Assembly (NCBI GenBank): GCA_032622095.1
Contig: CP136062.1
Location: 132,821,282-132,885,281, forward strand
Length of the DNA: 64,000 nucleotides
Source of the DNA: Siphonodentalium dalli
Taxonomy: Eukaryota > Mollusca > Scaphopoda > Gadilida > Siphonodentaliidae
Direction of reading: 5' to 3'
The notes below the pieces were generated by a model. It was given only the letters and a program-made list of their open reading frames with translations, was not told where the DNA came from and searched no databases. Made by a program: the position numbers and the translations under genes. Of this stretch, positions 23,601 through 53,904 are shown piece after piece; the first letter of the stretch is position 1; every line of letters begins with the position of its first letter.

Positions 23601-24670
23601 ACGGGAAAAGTCGCGTGCGGCGATCTGAATAAACTGTTTTTGTTGTACAATTTGAAAATGTAGAATTACACTACAAAACTGGATCGAGATATCCATGGTA
23701 ACTCGAGTAATGACCAATCTGGACAATGCTTTTAAGCATCCCATCGCTATTATAATTTACGCGTGTCGTCGGTCCATCGGCGATCTCTGAGCTTTTGGCT
23801 ACCATGTTCAAAGCTAGAATTCAGATGTATTTAGTCGTCCTATAGTGGCTAATTACTAGCTATACTTATATTTAATAGCATGCGAACATTCGCGATGTAC
23901 AATAAGAATTATAAGGTGCATATATTCATAATTTTCGGGAATTATATGGCACAGAAACAGCGAAGATCGACGTGTGAACTTGTCCGTAAACAGCTTACTT
24001 TTTTGTCAGTGTATATTCAAAATTTTGAGTTGGAAATTTCGAATCGATTTCAAATCGAATTTGACTTTCGAATCGAATATTGAATATTCGCAGGACCCTA
24101 CGTATGAACGCCGGTCATCCCGCAGTGTCCACGTCTACATTATCTAAAATGACGATGATCTGTATGTCAAACCGTGAATTTATTGTGACAAAAATCGCAT
24201 TTATATTATTATTATGATCATTTTTTGGAAGGTCTGCGTACGAATACCGGTATTTTTGGAATACCTCCTAACAGAGGGGCCTGAATACGGCGTACCTCAT
24301 AACAGGGCAAGGAATACGGCGTACGAAAAGGGGGGGGGGTGGGGTCCTCCCTCATGCATGATGATGCGACATCGCAATCATGTTAACAAACTAGCCATAA
24401 TTTTGTCGAGCCTGATTCCTCCACTTACTATTGAATCGTGGTCGTCTGAACGTTCACTTAATGTTATGACTTATTTCAGGGACCTGTGATCATAGATAAG
24501 ATAGGCTAAATCACCTCTAGAGATTCAATTTTCGATTTCAATTCCTTGTTCTCGTTTGTAACATCTTGCATGAACGACAAAGTTTTTATGTGTTTGTTCG
24601 TTAATCTCTCAGTTTGATCAAGGGCGACGTCTTTCTGTACGCCACCCTTTCGATAACAATTGTTGGACAT
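7929..24670 (-). CDS. Coiled-coil protein gene, coding span (5 exons)
   Basis: Joining 24515-24670, 16090-16230, 14775-14837, 12070-12162 and 7929-8606 on the minus strand gives an uninterrupted frame of about 376 codons. The five exons are 156, 141, 63, 93 and 678 nt, all multiples of three, so every intron is phase 0. All junctions use GT-AG. The protein is almost entirely charged and helix-forming, with one acidic linker (SDSDDMED, exon 2). Introns of 1.2 to 8.3 kb are filled with MITEs, SINEs and a reverse-transcriptase relic. The gene diverges from PSMD7, whose start codon lies about 5 kb away. Gene identity is unknown, and extra 5' non-coding exons cannot be excluded. Confidence 0.8.
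8651..8909. mobile_element. Twin-hairpin MITE, copy with CTCCC tips
   Basis: Two hairpins built from CCAATGCATTCTCTTATA and its complement sit between ends that read CTTCCATGACTTGAGCTTC and TCATGAAAGGGTTAA. Stem tips read CTCCC/GGGAG around AT. It lies in intron 4, just upstream of the last exon of the coiled-coil gene. Related copies lie at 11819-12057, 13500-13755 and 53905-55270. Confidence 0.8.
9229..10019 (+). mobile_element. Helitron-like element, family A, solitary copy
   Basis: Starts TCTATTATATATTTTGGAAG after an A. Ends with the imperfect hairpin CCCGGACGAAGTCGGG, then CACCTTCTAG. A 5' TC, a 3' hairpin about 10 nt before CTRR and no terminal inverted repeat are Helitron hallmarks. 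A GT microsatellite follows the 5' end, and GGTCAA/TTGACC half-sites are scattered inside. There is no Rep/helicase, so it is non-autonomous. This copy is diverged from those in the 34.5-43.6 kb array. Confidence 0.8.
10188..11120. mobile_element. Terminal-inverted-repeat element, 0.9 kb
   Basis: The left end reads TAGTCTAGGCTGTGCT and continues GGTGACCGTCGCACAT. The right end carries the complement (GTGCGACGGTCACC, then CACAGCCTAGACTA). The arms extend about 65 bp with small differences. If the outer TA is the target duplication, the element is Tc1/mariner-like. The interior has no transposase frame. Confidence 0.75.
11243..11360. mobile_element. MITE, AACCCTTTCTATAC family, degenerate copy
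   Basis: TTAACCCTCTCTAAACTAAA and TTAGGAAATGTTCAGAT match the left half of the family, and AATAATAGACCATTCCATTG matches its right half. The central hairpin is lost. It is an old, partly deleted copy. Confidence 0.6.
11543..11674. repeat. Long inverted repeat
   Basis: GGGGTCATTGTCACAAGGCA at the left is repeated in inverse orientation at the right (TGCCTTGTGACAATGACCCC). Arms are about 32 bp and the spacer about 67 bp. It is probably a foldback MITE with no coding content. Confidence 0.85.
11819..12057. mobile_element. Twin-hairpin MITE, intron copy
   Basis: Outer ends resemble TTTTCATGATTGGAGCTTCC and TCATGAAAGGGTTAA. Inside is a hairpin with tips CGCCC/GGGTG plus a second, shortened hairpin of CTCTTATATATATATAAGAG. 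It lies 12 bp from exon 4 of the coiled-coil gene, on its downstream side in transcription. Confidence 0.75.
12070..12162 (-). CDS. Coiled-coil protein, exon 4
   Basis: 93-nt phase-0 exon with acceptor ATGTTTTCAG and donor GTAGGTTG. It encodes 31 residues beginning LRQTIKQLEDNMEALKRQL and ending in a Ser-rich GASSE. The leucines and isoleucines fall at coiled-coil spacing. Confidence 0.85.
12258..12420. mobile_element. hAT-type MITE with 8-bp target duplication
   Basis: Ends CAGGGGTGGCACCAGG and TCTGGTGCCACGCCTG are inverted repeats starting CAGGG, flanked on both sides by the identical octamer AATTTAAT (12250-12257 and 12421-12428). CAG-starting ends with an 8-bp duplication identify the hAT superfamily. 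The 163-bp element contains a 21-G run and no coding sequence. Confidence 0.9.
12607..12853. mobile_element. MITE, AACCCTTTCTATAC family, copy 2
   Basis: The left end TAACCCTTTCTATACTAAAT and right end CAGTATATAAGGGTTAA are inverted repeats. The centre holds the foldback AAGTTCAACAAATGA / TTGTTGAACTT. It is one of the more complete copies and lies in intron 3 of the coiled-coil gene. Confidence 0.85.
12909..13188. mobile_element. Twin-hairpin element in a TGACCCACC shell
   Basis: Outer inverted repeats TGACCCACCATATCAAATCC and GGATTTGATATGGCGGGTCA surround two hairpins of the CCAATGCATTCTCTTATA family with tips CGACC/GGTCG. The same hairpins therefore travel within different outer ends (compare 13500-13755 and 47656-48052). 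Confidence 0.8.
13500..13755. mobile_element. Twin-hairpin MITE, TTCATGACGGGAGCTG ends
   Basis: Starts near TTCATGACGGGAGCTGTG and ends near CTTGAAAGGGTTAA. It holds two hairpins, the second with changed tips (ATCTC/GTAGA). The outer ends match 53905-55270. Confidence 0.75.
13963..14256. mobile_element. Foldback element with about 100-bp imperfect arms
   Basis: The left arm (AGATGGTCTCTCTC, TATAGTTTCCTCGG, TCGAAGACCCCTGTC) is matched inversely by the right arm (GACAGGCGTCTTCC, CCGGAAACTATATA, GAGATAATCCATCT). Non-coding, inferred to be a MITE. Confidence 0.7.
14282..14690 (+). mobile_element. tRNA-headed SINE
   Basis: The head resembles a tRNA with pol III boxes: an A-box-like segment at ATCCAGTGGTTAGCG and a B-box-like segment at GAGTTCGCGACCC. 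A body with GGGGATGCTTCCTCGATGG follows. The head does not fold as a working tRNA. The head orientation gives the plus strand. No precise target duplication was established. Confidence 0.6.
14775..14837 (-). CDS. Coiled-coil protein, exon 3
   Basis: 63-nt phase-0 exon, acceptor AATAATTTCAG and donor GTATTGTT. It encodes 21 residues, VERLLAEKSQREDFWKHEVA plus a final K. The single Trp of this part of the protein is here. Confidence 0.85.
15340..16013. mobile_element. MITE, AACCCTTTCTATAC family, split by an insertion
   Basis: Left part 15340-15439 and right part 15841-16013 together make one family copy ending AGTATAGAATGGGTTAA. A 401-bp foreign segment sits between them (separate entry). Confidence 0.8.
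15440..15840. mobile_element. 401-bp insertion flanked by a 14-bp direct repeat
   Basis: AACTTATTATCTGA occurs at 15426-15439 and again at 15841-15854, where the host MITE should have it once, so this segment is an insertion with a 14-bp target duplication. That size is typical of LINE-driven retroposition. The insert is clearly more GC-rich than its surroundings. It begins GAGTGAGTAGATGGGCG, contains the hairpins GGGCGTGAAGCGCCC and GTTGTTTAAAAAACAAC, and has no poly-A tail or tRNA boxes that I can see. One minus-strand open frame of about 45 codons starts near 15570 and has no recognised product. Identity unknown. Confidence 0.7.
16090..16230 (-). CDS. Coiled-coil protein, exon 2
   Basis: 141-nt phase-0 exon with acceptor ATTTCACAG and donor GTTGGTTAA. 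It encodes 47 residues from EKLKTVSTSDSDDMEDLK to MIAEERKAE. The acidic Ser/Asp stretch near its start is the main break in the helical pattern and a possible phosphorylation site cluster (inference). Confidence 0.85.
16265..16424. mobile_element. MITE, TACAGTAATGCCC family, copy 2
   Basis: Palindromic arms with CCTTAACCACAGCAGAATTA and its complement, shortened relative to 6843-7041. It lies in intron 1 of the coiled-coil gene, 35 bp from exon 2. Confidence 0.8.
16484..16983. mobile_element. Foldback element with AATTAAGTGGGCC ends
   Basis: Left TTAAAGTCCCACTTAATT and right AATTAAGTGGGCCTTTAA are inverted. A second inner inverted repeat (ATTTTCAATGGAGGGGGAAT against TATTCCTCTTCCATTGAAAA) surrounds about 16735. 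The motif ATTAAATGGGCCTTTAA also occurs near 34487. Non-coding. Confidence 0.65.
17080..17460. repeat. Internally duplicated dispersed repeat
   Basis: AAACTCACATAC and CATTCCATTCAGTTCAGACT occur twice, with ACTCTGGTGAAAATTGG-like segments between, followed by a stretch near AGGCAGACGGACCGGGACAG. The 42.6-42.8 kb region shares the CATAACTCTGGTA and GGACAGACGG motifs, so this is a dispersed family, probably a retroelement tail (inference). Confidence 0.6.
18089..18358. mobile_element. MITE, GGTCCCCAGAGGG family, copy 2
   Basis: Terminal CAAGCCTAGAAATAGTGTGC is matched by the inverted end CACATTATTTCAAGGCTTG. The inner GGTCCCCAGAGGGTGAATT is paired with TTCACCCTCTGGGGGACC. This is the cleanest member of the family here. 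Confidence 0.85.
18890..18975. repeat. Short degenerate tandem repeat (GAAGGTCC)
   Basis: Five spaced copies of a motif close to CTGAAGGTCC occur at 15 to 18-bp intervals. Non-coding. Confidence 0.65.
19940..21220. repeat. Region of dispersed GTAACAGGAGTGACA motifs
   Basis: The 15-mer GTAACAGGAGTGACA or a near match occurs around 19946, 19963, 19985, 20790 (inverted), 20820, 20835, 20990, 21180 and 21206. The 20786-20846 cluster forms an inverted arrangement. No protein frame holds through the copies. The function and origin are unknown. Confidence 0.7.
21460..22075 (-). pseudogene. Non-LTR retrotransposon reverse transcriptase, C-terminal relic
   Basis: Three minus-strand frames in sequence read like the end of a LINE reverse transcriptase: LSFEEHINEKAQKSNSVMGM and RRSFTHLNQEMFTKLYKG (thumb region), then RPRLEYDQPAWKPY and LIKHITQLIKV, then GDMIEC-like text MIECYKMFNNYDPEVPN with SDTRGHNFKL. 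In living jockey/CR1-type elements these segments are continuous, so the copy carries frameshifts and substitutions. The catalytic part and endonuclease are absent (5' truncation). It lies within intron 1 of the coiled-coil gene in the same orientation. Confidence 0.85.
22238..22390. repeat. Near-perfect long inverted repeat
   Basis: CCACAGGCCTTCCAAACAGT at the left is exactly reversed at the right (ACTGTTTGGAAGGCCTGTGG). The arms are about 70 bp with almost no mismatch and a loop of about 10 bp near 22314. The low divergence implies recent origin or correction between the arms. Confidence 0.9.
22500..24390. mobile_element. Outer element split by a hAT insertion
   Basis: The left flank holds GAGGCCCCCACCCCCACGG followed by GGAATACGGAATAC repeats. 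The right flank holds GGAATACGGCGTACG followed by GGGGGTGGGGTCCTCC in inverse orientation. These look like the two ends of one inverted-repeat element. The hAT-type element at 22709-24100 inserted between them. Boundaries are approximate. Confidence 0.5.
22709..24100. mobile_element. hAT-type non-autonomous element, copy 1
   Basis: Ends TAGGGTCCTGCGAAT and ATTCGCAGGACCCTA are inverted repeats flanked by the identical octamer CGTATGAA (22701-22708 and 24101-24108). Clusters of the decamer ATTCGATTCG and its complement next to both ends look like sub-terminal transposase binding repeats. The 1.39-kb interior has no transposase frame. A sister copy in opposite orientation is at 53970-55078. Confidence 0.92.
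24515..24670 (-). CDS. Coiled-coil protein, exon 1 (start)
   Basis: 52 codons from an ATG at 24668-24670 to the donor GTGATTTAG. The protein begins MSNNCYRKGGVQKDVALDQ and continues through a helical, Lys/Glu-rich stretch ending SKIESLE. It reads in phase 0 into exon 2. The ATG is the first in this open block, and no better upstream start was seen, so I take it as the initiator. PSMD7 lies head to head about 5 kb away, so the promoters are probably separate. Confidence 0.8.
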
Positions 24671-25435
24671 AGCTGTTTTCAATGTTCATATGTCTATTCT
24701 CTACATTTTAAACAGCAATAATCGGTCATATCTGACATTGCTTAGCAGCTGTAAACAAATGCCTGACAACACCCAAAAGTTAACACAGGTATGGTTAAAA
24801 ATAATTCCACTTATATGAAATATCTGATTGAAAACTAAAGCATTAAACAGGAAATTAACTATTTTTCAGTTATTCTGTACGTTGCGTATTAAGATTCTAT
24901 ATTGTTCACAAAGTATGTTAAATAAAAGAGAAATAAAATAGTAAACTATTTGCGGATGAATATAAATTTCTTCAGCTACATTACTTTTTCCCCAATTCCC
25001 TTTTCGATCAAGGAGTTATCGTCCCTGTGATGGTGTAGAATGCGGTGTAGTGATTTTTTTCTTTTCCCGTCTTTTATCGTGCCACCAGTATTGGCTACTT
25101 GGACGTACACCTATATTAGATTAGATTATATTAGGTTATATGTTATATTGATAACATTGACAGTGCAAATTTACAGAATATAGTATAGCATTATGCGTAT
25201 ATAAAATGTGTGTAGGACTACCGGTATATCATAAGTAAAATCGTTTTCTATTAAAATATTATATTGTGATGTATAATAATCATAATCTCATCTAAAGCTG
25301 CAATGTGTAAAATTAAGACAGTATAGAAAATCAGTTGGGTGCACGTTCAATGTTGTTGGGGAATTTATTTCCATTATATGGTCCAGGTGCCACCCAGTCA
25401 CACGCAGAGACGTGGCGACAGGGGGTATGGGGGTG

Positions 25436-25930
25436 TGTCTCACCCCAACTTTGGTCAAAATGTTTAACAGTTGGAAATTTCATACCTGCCAAAACATTAG
25501 TTGGAAATTTCACACCAACAATAGGTTGAAAATGTTCTTGTAGTTTGATTTTCAAACAATTTATTGTGGGGGGGTGGAATTAATTGTTTTTGGACCAATA
25601 TTTGCATATTTTCCTAATTTTTGGTCAAATTTTTAAACTGAAATGGTCATTAGTTTGAAATTTTCCAACCTCAGGGGGGGGGGGGTGACAGGTTGGAAAT
25701 TTCCAACCCTTGGAAAGCTTGTGTCCTGGTCCCTTCCCCGTGGCCAGTCAATAACTGCTGGTTAATTTAAGAAAACAATATTGTCATACATTTGGTCAAC
25801 ATTGTCATTGGAATTGTTATCAGTTGGAAATTTTCCAACCAAAGTGGGGTGTCAGGTTTGAAATTTCCAACTCTAGGAATGCTTGAGGCTAGTCTAGATG
25901 CTAGGATTTTGCGATTTACTTGTTCAGATT
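25436..25930. repeat. GGAAATTTCC-rich repeat, copy 1
   Basis: Repeated TTGGAAATTTCCAA-like palindromes alternate with ATTTGGTCAA segments and G-runs. The block from GGTGTGTCTCACCCC to GAGGCTAGTCTAGATGCTAG is repeated at 27765-28260. Non-coding, class unknown. Confidence 0.75.
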
Positions 25931-26429
25931 ACAGAATTTTCTTTATTACTTTTATGATGTTTTGTGCATGTTTTTTTTAATGAGATTATTTTATGTTTAT
26001 AGTAAAAAAGTCTAATTGTATCTTTTATGAGTTTTGTGGATATATTTTTAATAGTTTACATGGATAAATCGTTATTACTTACACATTGTGTGGTAAATCC
26101 AAATATCACGTTCGAGCAATATATAATAAATTACTATTAATAAGCATGCAAGGCGAATAATTATAATTATAAAATGTGTATCCGAACGGTGTATATTTGA
26201 ACAATGTTCGAACGAAAACTATATTAAGAAACGCTCTTTATTTAGACCTTATCACATAAATAACAATAAGATGATAAGAAACGCTCTTTATACATAGTCA
26301 ATATTTCGTTTTAACAAAATCGGAACTTTATAAGAGGTAGAAACCAAGATATACAGAATCGACAAGCATAGAAATAGATTCGAGTCGAGGAACCCACCCA
26401 TCAAAGCTCAGAGTGATCAGATATCGATT

Positions 26430-26690
26430 TTATAAATCTATTATTTTTCGAGATGTGCAATTATTTGTGGCCCAGAAAAACGCCGCCAAATGGACGGTCT
26501 CGGAAAAAATTTCGGATGAAGATGGATAACTCTAAAATCAAGTGGTAATACGGCCAAATTTACTCTTGAAAGTAATAATACGTCCATATGTCGTGAACAA
26601 AATGTTGATAAATAACACGTTTTGGGAAATTTCATACCAAATGGGGACCGTCTGGTCGGATTGAGTACCTTTAAAATAACGTGTTACAAA
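26430..26690 (-). repeat. Dispersed repeat D, copy 1 (minus)
   Basis: Contains, reversed, the blocks CTTGATTTTAGAGTTATCCA and GGTACTCAATCCGA found also at 55270-55640 and 60063-60400. No long open frame is shared across copies, so it is treated as a non-coding dispersed repeat. Confidence 0.7.
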
Positions 26691-27561
26691 ACTCCTCGCC
26701 TCGATTATTCTAAAAATAGTAACAATCGCCACCGTTGTTTGTCGTTAAACGTCGTTGTAACTCGATCACCGCCGTTCGACAATTATCCGTGCCGACGTAA
26801 TTGCATCCGTACCGTTACTTGATTACATAGTGTGAGATCTAGTGTGTTGTTATAATTGAGTCGCGTGGGTATTTTAACGACTTGTTCTAAGGTTTTTTTT
26901 CCATGATTTCAACGAATTCGGTGGGAGGCTGAAGTTCCCTAATATGATAATATCCATCTGTGGTTATATCGAGCGTTAATTATGGATGTAGCTAGCGCAT
27001 TAATGTTGTCAGGGTGATTTTCAGATGGTTAAAAGTATGATGCAATCGAGATACGTGCTTTGTACCAGGTATAATGATTTTTGCCCATAGGCCTACTATT
27101 TCGCAGTATGTGTCTAGTTCAGGTTGATCCACAGATAGCACGCACCGACGTGTGTCTTTATTGATGGCGAGAAAGACACACCCTCCTTTCTGACCAATTC
27201 AGCTATCTTTCCTGTATAGATGTTGTATATATCGGTTAGAAAAATCTCAGAGTCATTGATGTCGGGACTCAGCCATGATTCAGTGCCAATTATTATATTT
27301 GGCTTGACTTTGTCAATTACGAGTTGGAGGTTTGCAGTTGATGATTAGGATTTGAGGAGGCCGAAGTTGATGGGATTTAGGTTTCCTACCTTGGCTTTTG
27401 GTGCATCTGATTGGCATCTGAGATAACGGGTTTCTTATTTTTCATAAAATAACTTTTATTAATAAGAACCACATAAAATATACTTTTAAATTCGGATTTA
27501 AACCATATTTTGTATAAAACGCAAGATCGAATAAATCTTAAAAAAAATTCATTACGTAATG

Positions 27562-27770
27562 GGAGTGTGATGGCCGAGTGGTTAGCGTGTTCCACTACGG
27601 GCCAGAGGTTTCGCTTGGACACCGGATCGATTCACCTCGATCCTCGACAAAACAAAAAGTCAGGAGTTCTGAGCGTGCCTATATAAAGTACCGTGTATGC
27701 CTCGCTGAGGTGTCGTTAAGCGGTAATCCTCTCCCGCCCGGTGTCATGTACAGGCAGGGATGTGACTAGA
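27562..27770 (+). mobile_element. tRNA(Ser/Leu)-like SINE head
   Basis: GTGTGATGGCCGAGTGGTTA carries an A box like that of type II tRNAs, and GGATCGATTCACCTC is a B-box-like segment about 50 bp later. The anticodon arm and acceptor do not pair properly, so this is a SINE head rather than a gene. Its body runs into the repeat at 27765. Confidence 0.65.
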
Positions 27771-28560
27771 GGGGGGGGGTGTCTCACCCCCCCCCCCAGC
27801 AGAGAGCTATATTTTCAATAGTTGGAAATTTCATACCTGCCACAACGAAATTTCACACAAACAATAGGTTGAAAATGTTCTTGTAGTTTGATTATAAAAC
27901 AATTTATTGGGGGAATTTATTGTTTTTCGACCAATATTTGCATATGTTCCTATTTTTGGTCAAAAATTTTGACAGAAATGGTCATCAGTTGGAAATTTTC
28001 CAACCTTAGGGGGGTGACAGGTTGGAAATTTCCAACACTTGGAAAGCTTGTGTCCTGGTCTCTCCCCCGTGGCCAGTCAAAAACTTCTAGTTAATTTAAG
28101 AAAACAATATTGTCATACAATTGGTCAACATTGTCATTGGAATTGTCATCAGTTGGAAAATTTCCAACCTAAGTGGGGGTGTAGGGTTTAAAATTTCGAA
28201 CAGTAGGAAGGCTTGAGGCTAGTCTAGATGTTAGGATTTTGCGATTTTCTTGTTCAGATTTCAAAATTTTCGCACACCGGGCCGAACCATGGTCGGCCCG
28301 GTGTGTCATTGCCCCATTCACATGGCCAATACAAAACTGCTAATTAGTTTAGCAAAACAATATTTTACTACATTTGGTCAAACTTGTAGACATAAATGTC
28401 ATCAGTTGAAGAATTTTCCAACCTGAGGGGGAGTATGAGGTTTGAAATTTCCAACACTAGGAAAGCTTCAGTTGAGGCCAGTCTTGATGCTAGGATTTGC
28501 GATTTTCTTGTATAGTTTTCAAAATTTTCTCACACCGGACCGAACAACCATGGTCAGCCC
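27765..28560. repeat. GGAAATTTCC-rich repeat, copy 2 with partial duplication
   Basis: Matches 25436-25930 through most of its length. A second partial unit (about 28290-28560) repeats ACATTTGGTCAA, GAAATTTCCAACACTAGG and CACACCGGxCCGAACxACC-type text. TTGGAAATTTCCAA palindromes recur. Confidence 0.7.
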
Positions 28561-28726
28561 GGTGTTTCCTGGTCTGTTATCGGTAGCTGTGTGCATTTGT
28601 CTGGAATTAGATCACTAGTTGTTTTTGGGGGGGAAATTTTCAGGTTAAAATATCTTAATGTTCTCATACTGGGAAAATAGAAGCATGGCTTATGAATATA
28701 TAGGAAATTAGGCCTGAGCATGAGGT

Positions 28727-28885
28727 ACAAGGGGGGGGGGGGGTGCAAATGGAAATATGCAAAAAGTTGTGTCGGTGTGATTCCGACTCAAGGGGGGGGG
28801 GGGGTGCAAATGGAATTATGCAAAAAGTTGTGTTGGTGTGATTGCGACTCAAGGGGGGGGGGGGTGCAGTTGGAAATTCCCAAGG
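28727..28885 (+). repeat. Three tandem 63-bp units with G-runs
   Basis: Three units each start with 10 to 12 G and continue TGCAAATGGAAATATGCAAA with AGTTGTGTCGGTGTGATT; the third is partial. The units are nearly identical, implying recent tandem duplication. Confidence 0.85.
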
Positions 28886-29290
28886 AGGACACCCCCCAGC
28901 GGAGACCCTCTAGCCACATCCCTGTGTACAGGGATGACACTGGTTTGATCACGCCGTCCCATCGGGTGGGGACGTTAATGGCTGGCCCGTGTACAACCAT
29001 ACATGTGTGCACGATAAAGAACCCTACTGTGTGCAACGATCCACATGTTAATGGCAAAATTCCTGTCTAAATTCCTCCCTCCGGGGCGTAAGTTGATAGA
29101 CATTTCAGGTGATGGTGTAATAGAGTTATCTCTACTCGGTGGTGGTGGTGGAACACACTCAGCTGTGGTATGTATATAGTGTATATAAATGTGGTGAGGT
29201 GATGAAAAGGACATTTCAGATATTGGTGCGGTATGGTGATGGATTACAGCAAAAAGTTGTCCTCCAGGACGGATCGAAGGAATAAAAGTA
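28886..29290. repeat. SINE-like dispersed repeat body
   Basis: Contains CGCCGTCCCATCGGGTGGGG and ATAAAGAACCCTACTGTG, resembling conserved bodies of invertebrate SINEs, and ends near AAAGTAAAAGTAATAAAA. No tRNA head was found immediately upstream. This is a tentative assignment. Confidence 0.4.
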
Positions 29291-29624
29291 AAAGTAATAA
29301 AAGAACCGTATGATTGTGTAAGTACACCATTCAGTAGACCATTATAAACACACTGGTTGTTTGATAAGGTGACTTGGTGTCGATCGATTGTGATTCAGAC
29401 CAGTTCAGAAATGCATAATGTAAGGACAAATCAAATCAAATCCCAATAAAACACGCACCTGCTTTTTATCTACACCGTATATTACGCCTTGAAGTTTTTT
29501 TTCCGTTTACCAATTCATGATTGGGAAACTGGGATCGGCAATCGAGTACTACCACCGGTGTTGATTTTGAAACCTGCAAGTCATTTCCAAATAATTAACA
29601 ATTTGCATCATAATTTCAAAAATA

Positions 29625-53088
<23,464 letters not shown>

Positions 53089-53250
53089 CATTTTGGAAAG
53101 TGACCTCAAGGTGTCATCCACATTATTTCATCAGCCATCCCATATATTATTGTTTACCATTCTTTTGCTACGGTGATGCACTATATATCTCTATAGTTCA
53201 ACTCTCCTCAGTCTTTGAAGAAAAAAGATGGTTAGTTGACCAGCAGCAGG

Positions 53251-53472
53251 TACAGTAATGCTCTAAGTAATCGACTTCTTAACCACAGCAGAATTATGGG
53301 TAACTTTTCAGGATTTAGTTGGAAATATGGCTTGTTGCCATTCATCAGAAACTCGGAAAGCTCTCGGAGAGAGCTTTCCGATGAATGGCAACAAGCCATA
53401 TTTCCGACTAAATCCTGAAAAGTTACCCATAATTCTGCTGTGGTTAAGAAGTCGATTACTTAGAGCATTACT
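53251..53472. mobile_element. MITE, TACAGTAATGCCC family, copy 4, beside the PSMD7 stop
   Basis: Palindrome of over 100 bp per arm (TACAGTAATGCTCTAAGTAA against TTACTTAGAGCATTACT), with centre TCGGAAAGCTCTCGGAGAGA near 53360. If the transcript runs to the AATAAA at 53598, this foldback would be in the 3' UTR. Confidence 0.85.
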
Positions 53473-53597
53473 TTGACTCATTGAGCAAATCACTTCATTT
53501 ACAGCAAAGGGCCACTTTTTTTTATTTGTTGGTTTACGGATAAGTAGGGGAGGGGGGGGAATTAAATTGGTTTTGAATTTACATTTTTTCCTTTATC

Positions 53598-53603
53598 AAT
53601 AAA
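53598..53603 (+). promoter_or_regulatory. Candidate poly-A signal for PSMD7
   Basis: First canonical AATAAA that I see downstream of the PSMD7 stop, about 510 bp away. In AT-rich DNA such a hexamer is common by chance, and a closer variant signal could be used instead. Confidence 0.3.
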
Positions 53604-53904
53604 TCAGGTTGGAAGATAAAAAACAATATTTAATTGAATGTAATAAGTATAATGAGACGTAATGGTTAAATGATCGAGTCTGTAATAGACGTGAAAGAAA
53701 GCCTTCGGGCAGTCAGTTAAAATACTAGCATAGTATGCCGGTACTGCAATTGTTCAGAAAGGCTCTTTCTGATCAGTGAACAATGGAATATCTGCCATGT
53801 TAATCAGGTTAGTCGGGAATAGTTTTATATCATATTCTGGCCTTGATGCTCAATAATTTTAACTATATATATATTTTTTTGCTATGTGCCCCATTAATCC
53901 TTTC

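Noticed and set aside
27562-27650. tRNA-Ser or tRNA-Leu gene
   Set aside because: The A and B boxes resemble a type II tRNA, but the acceptor and anticodon stems do not pair. It fits a SINE head better.
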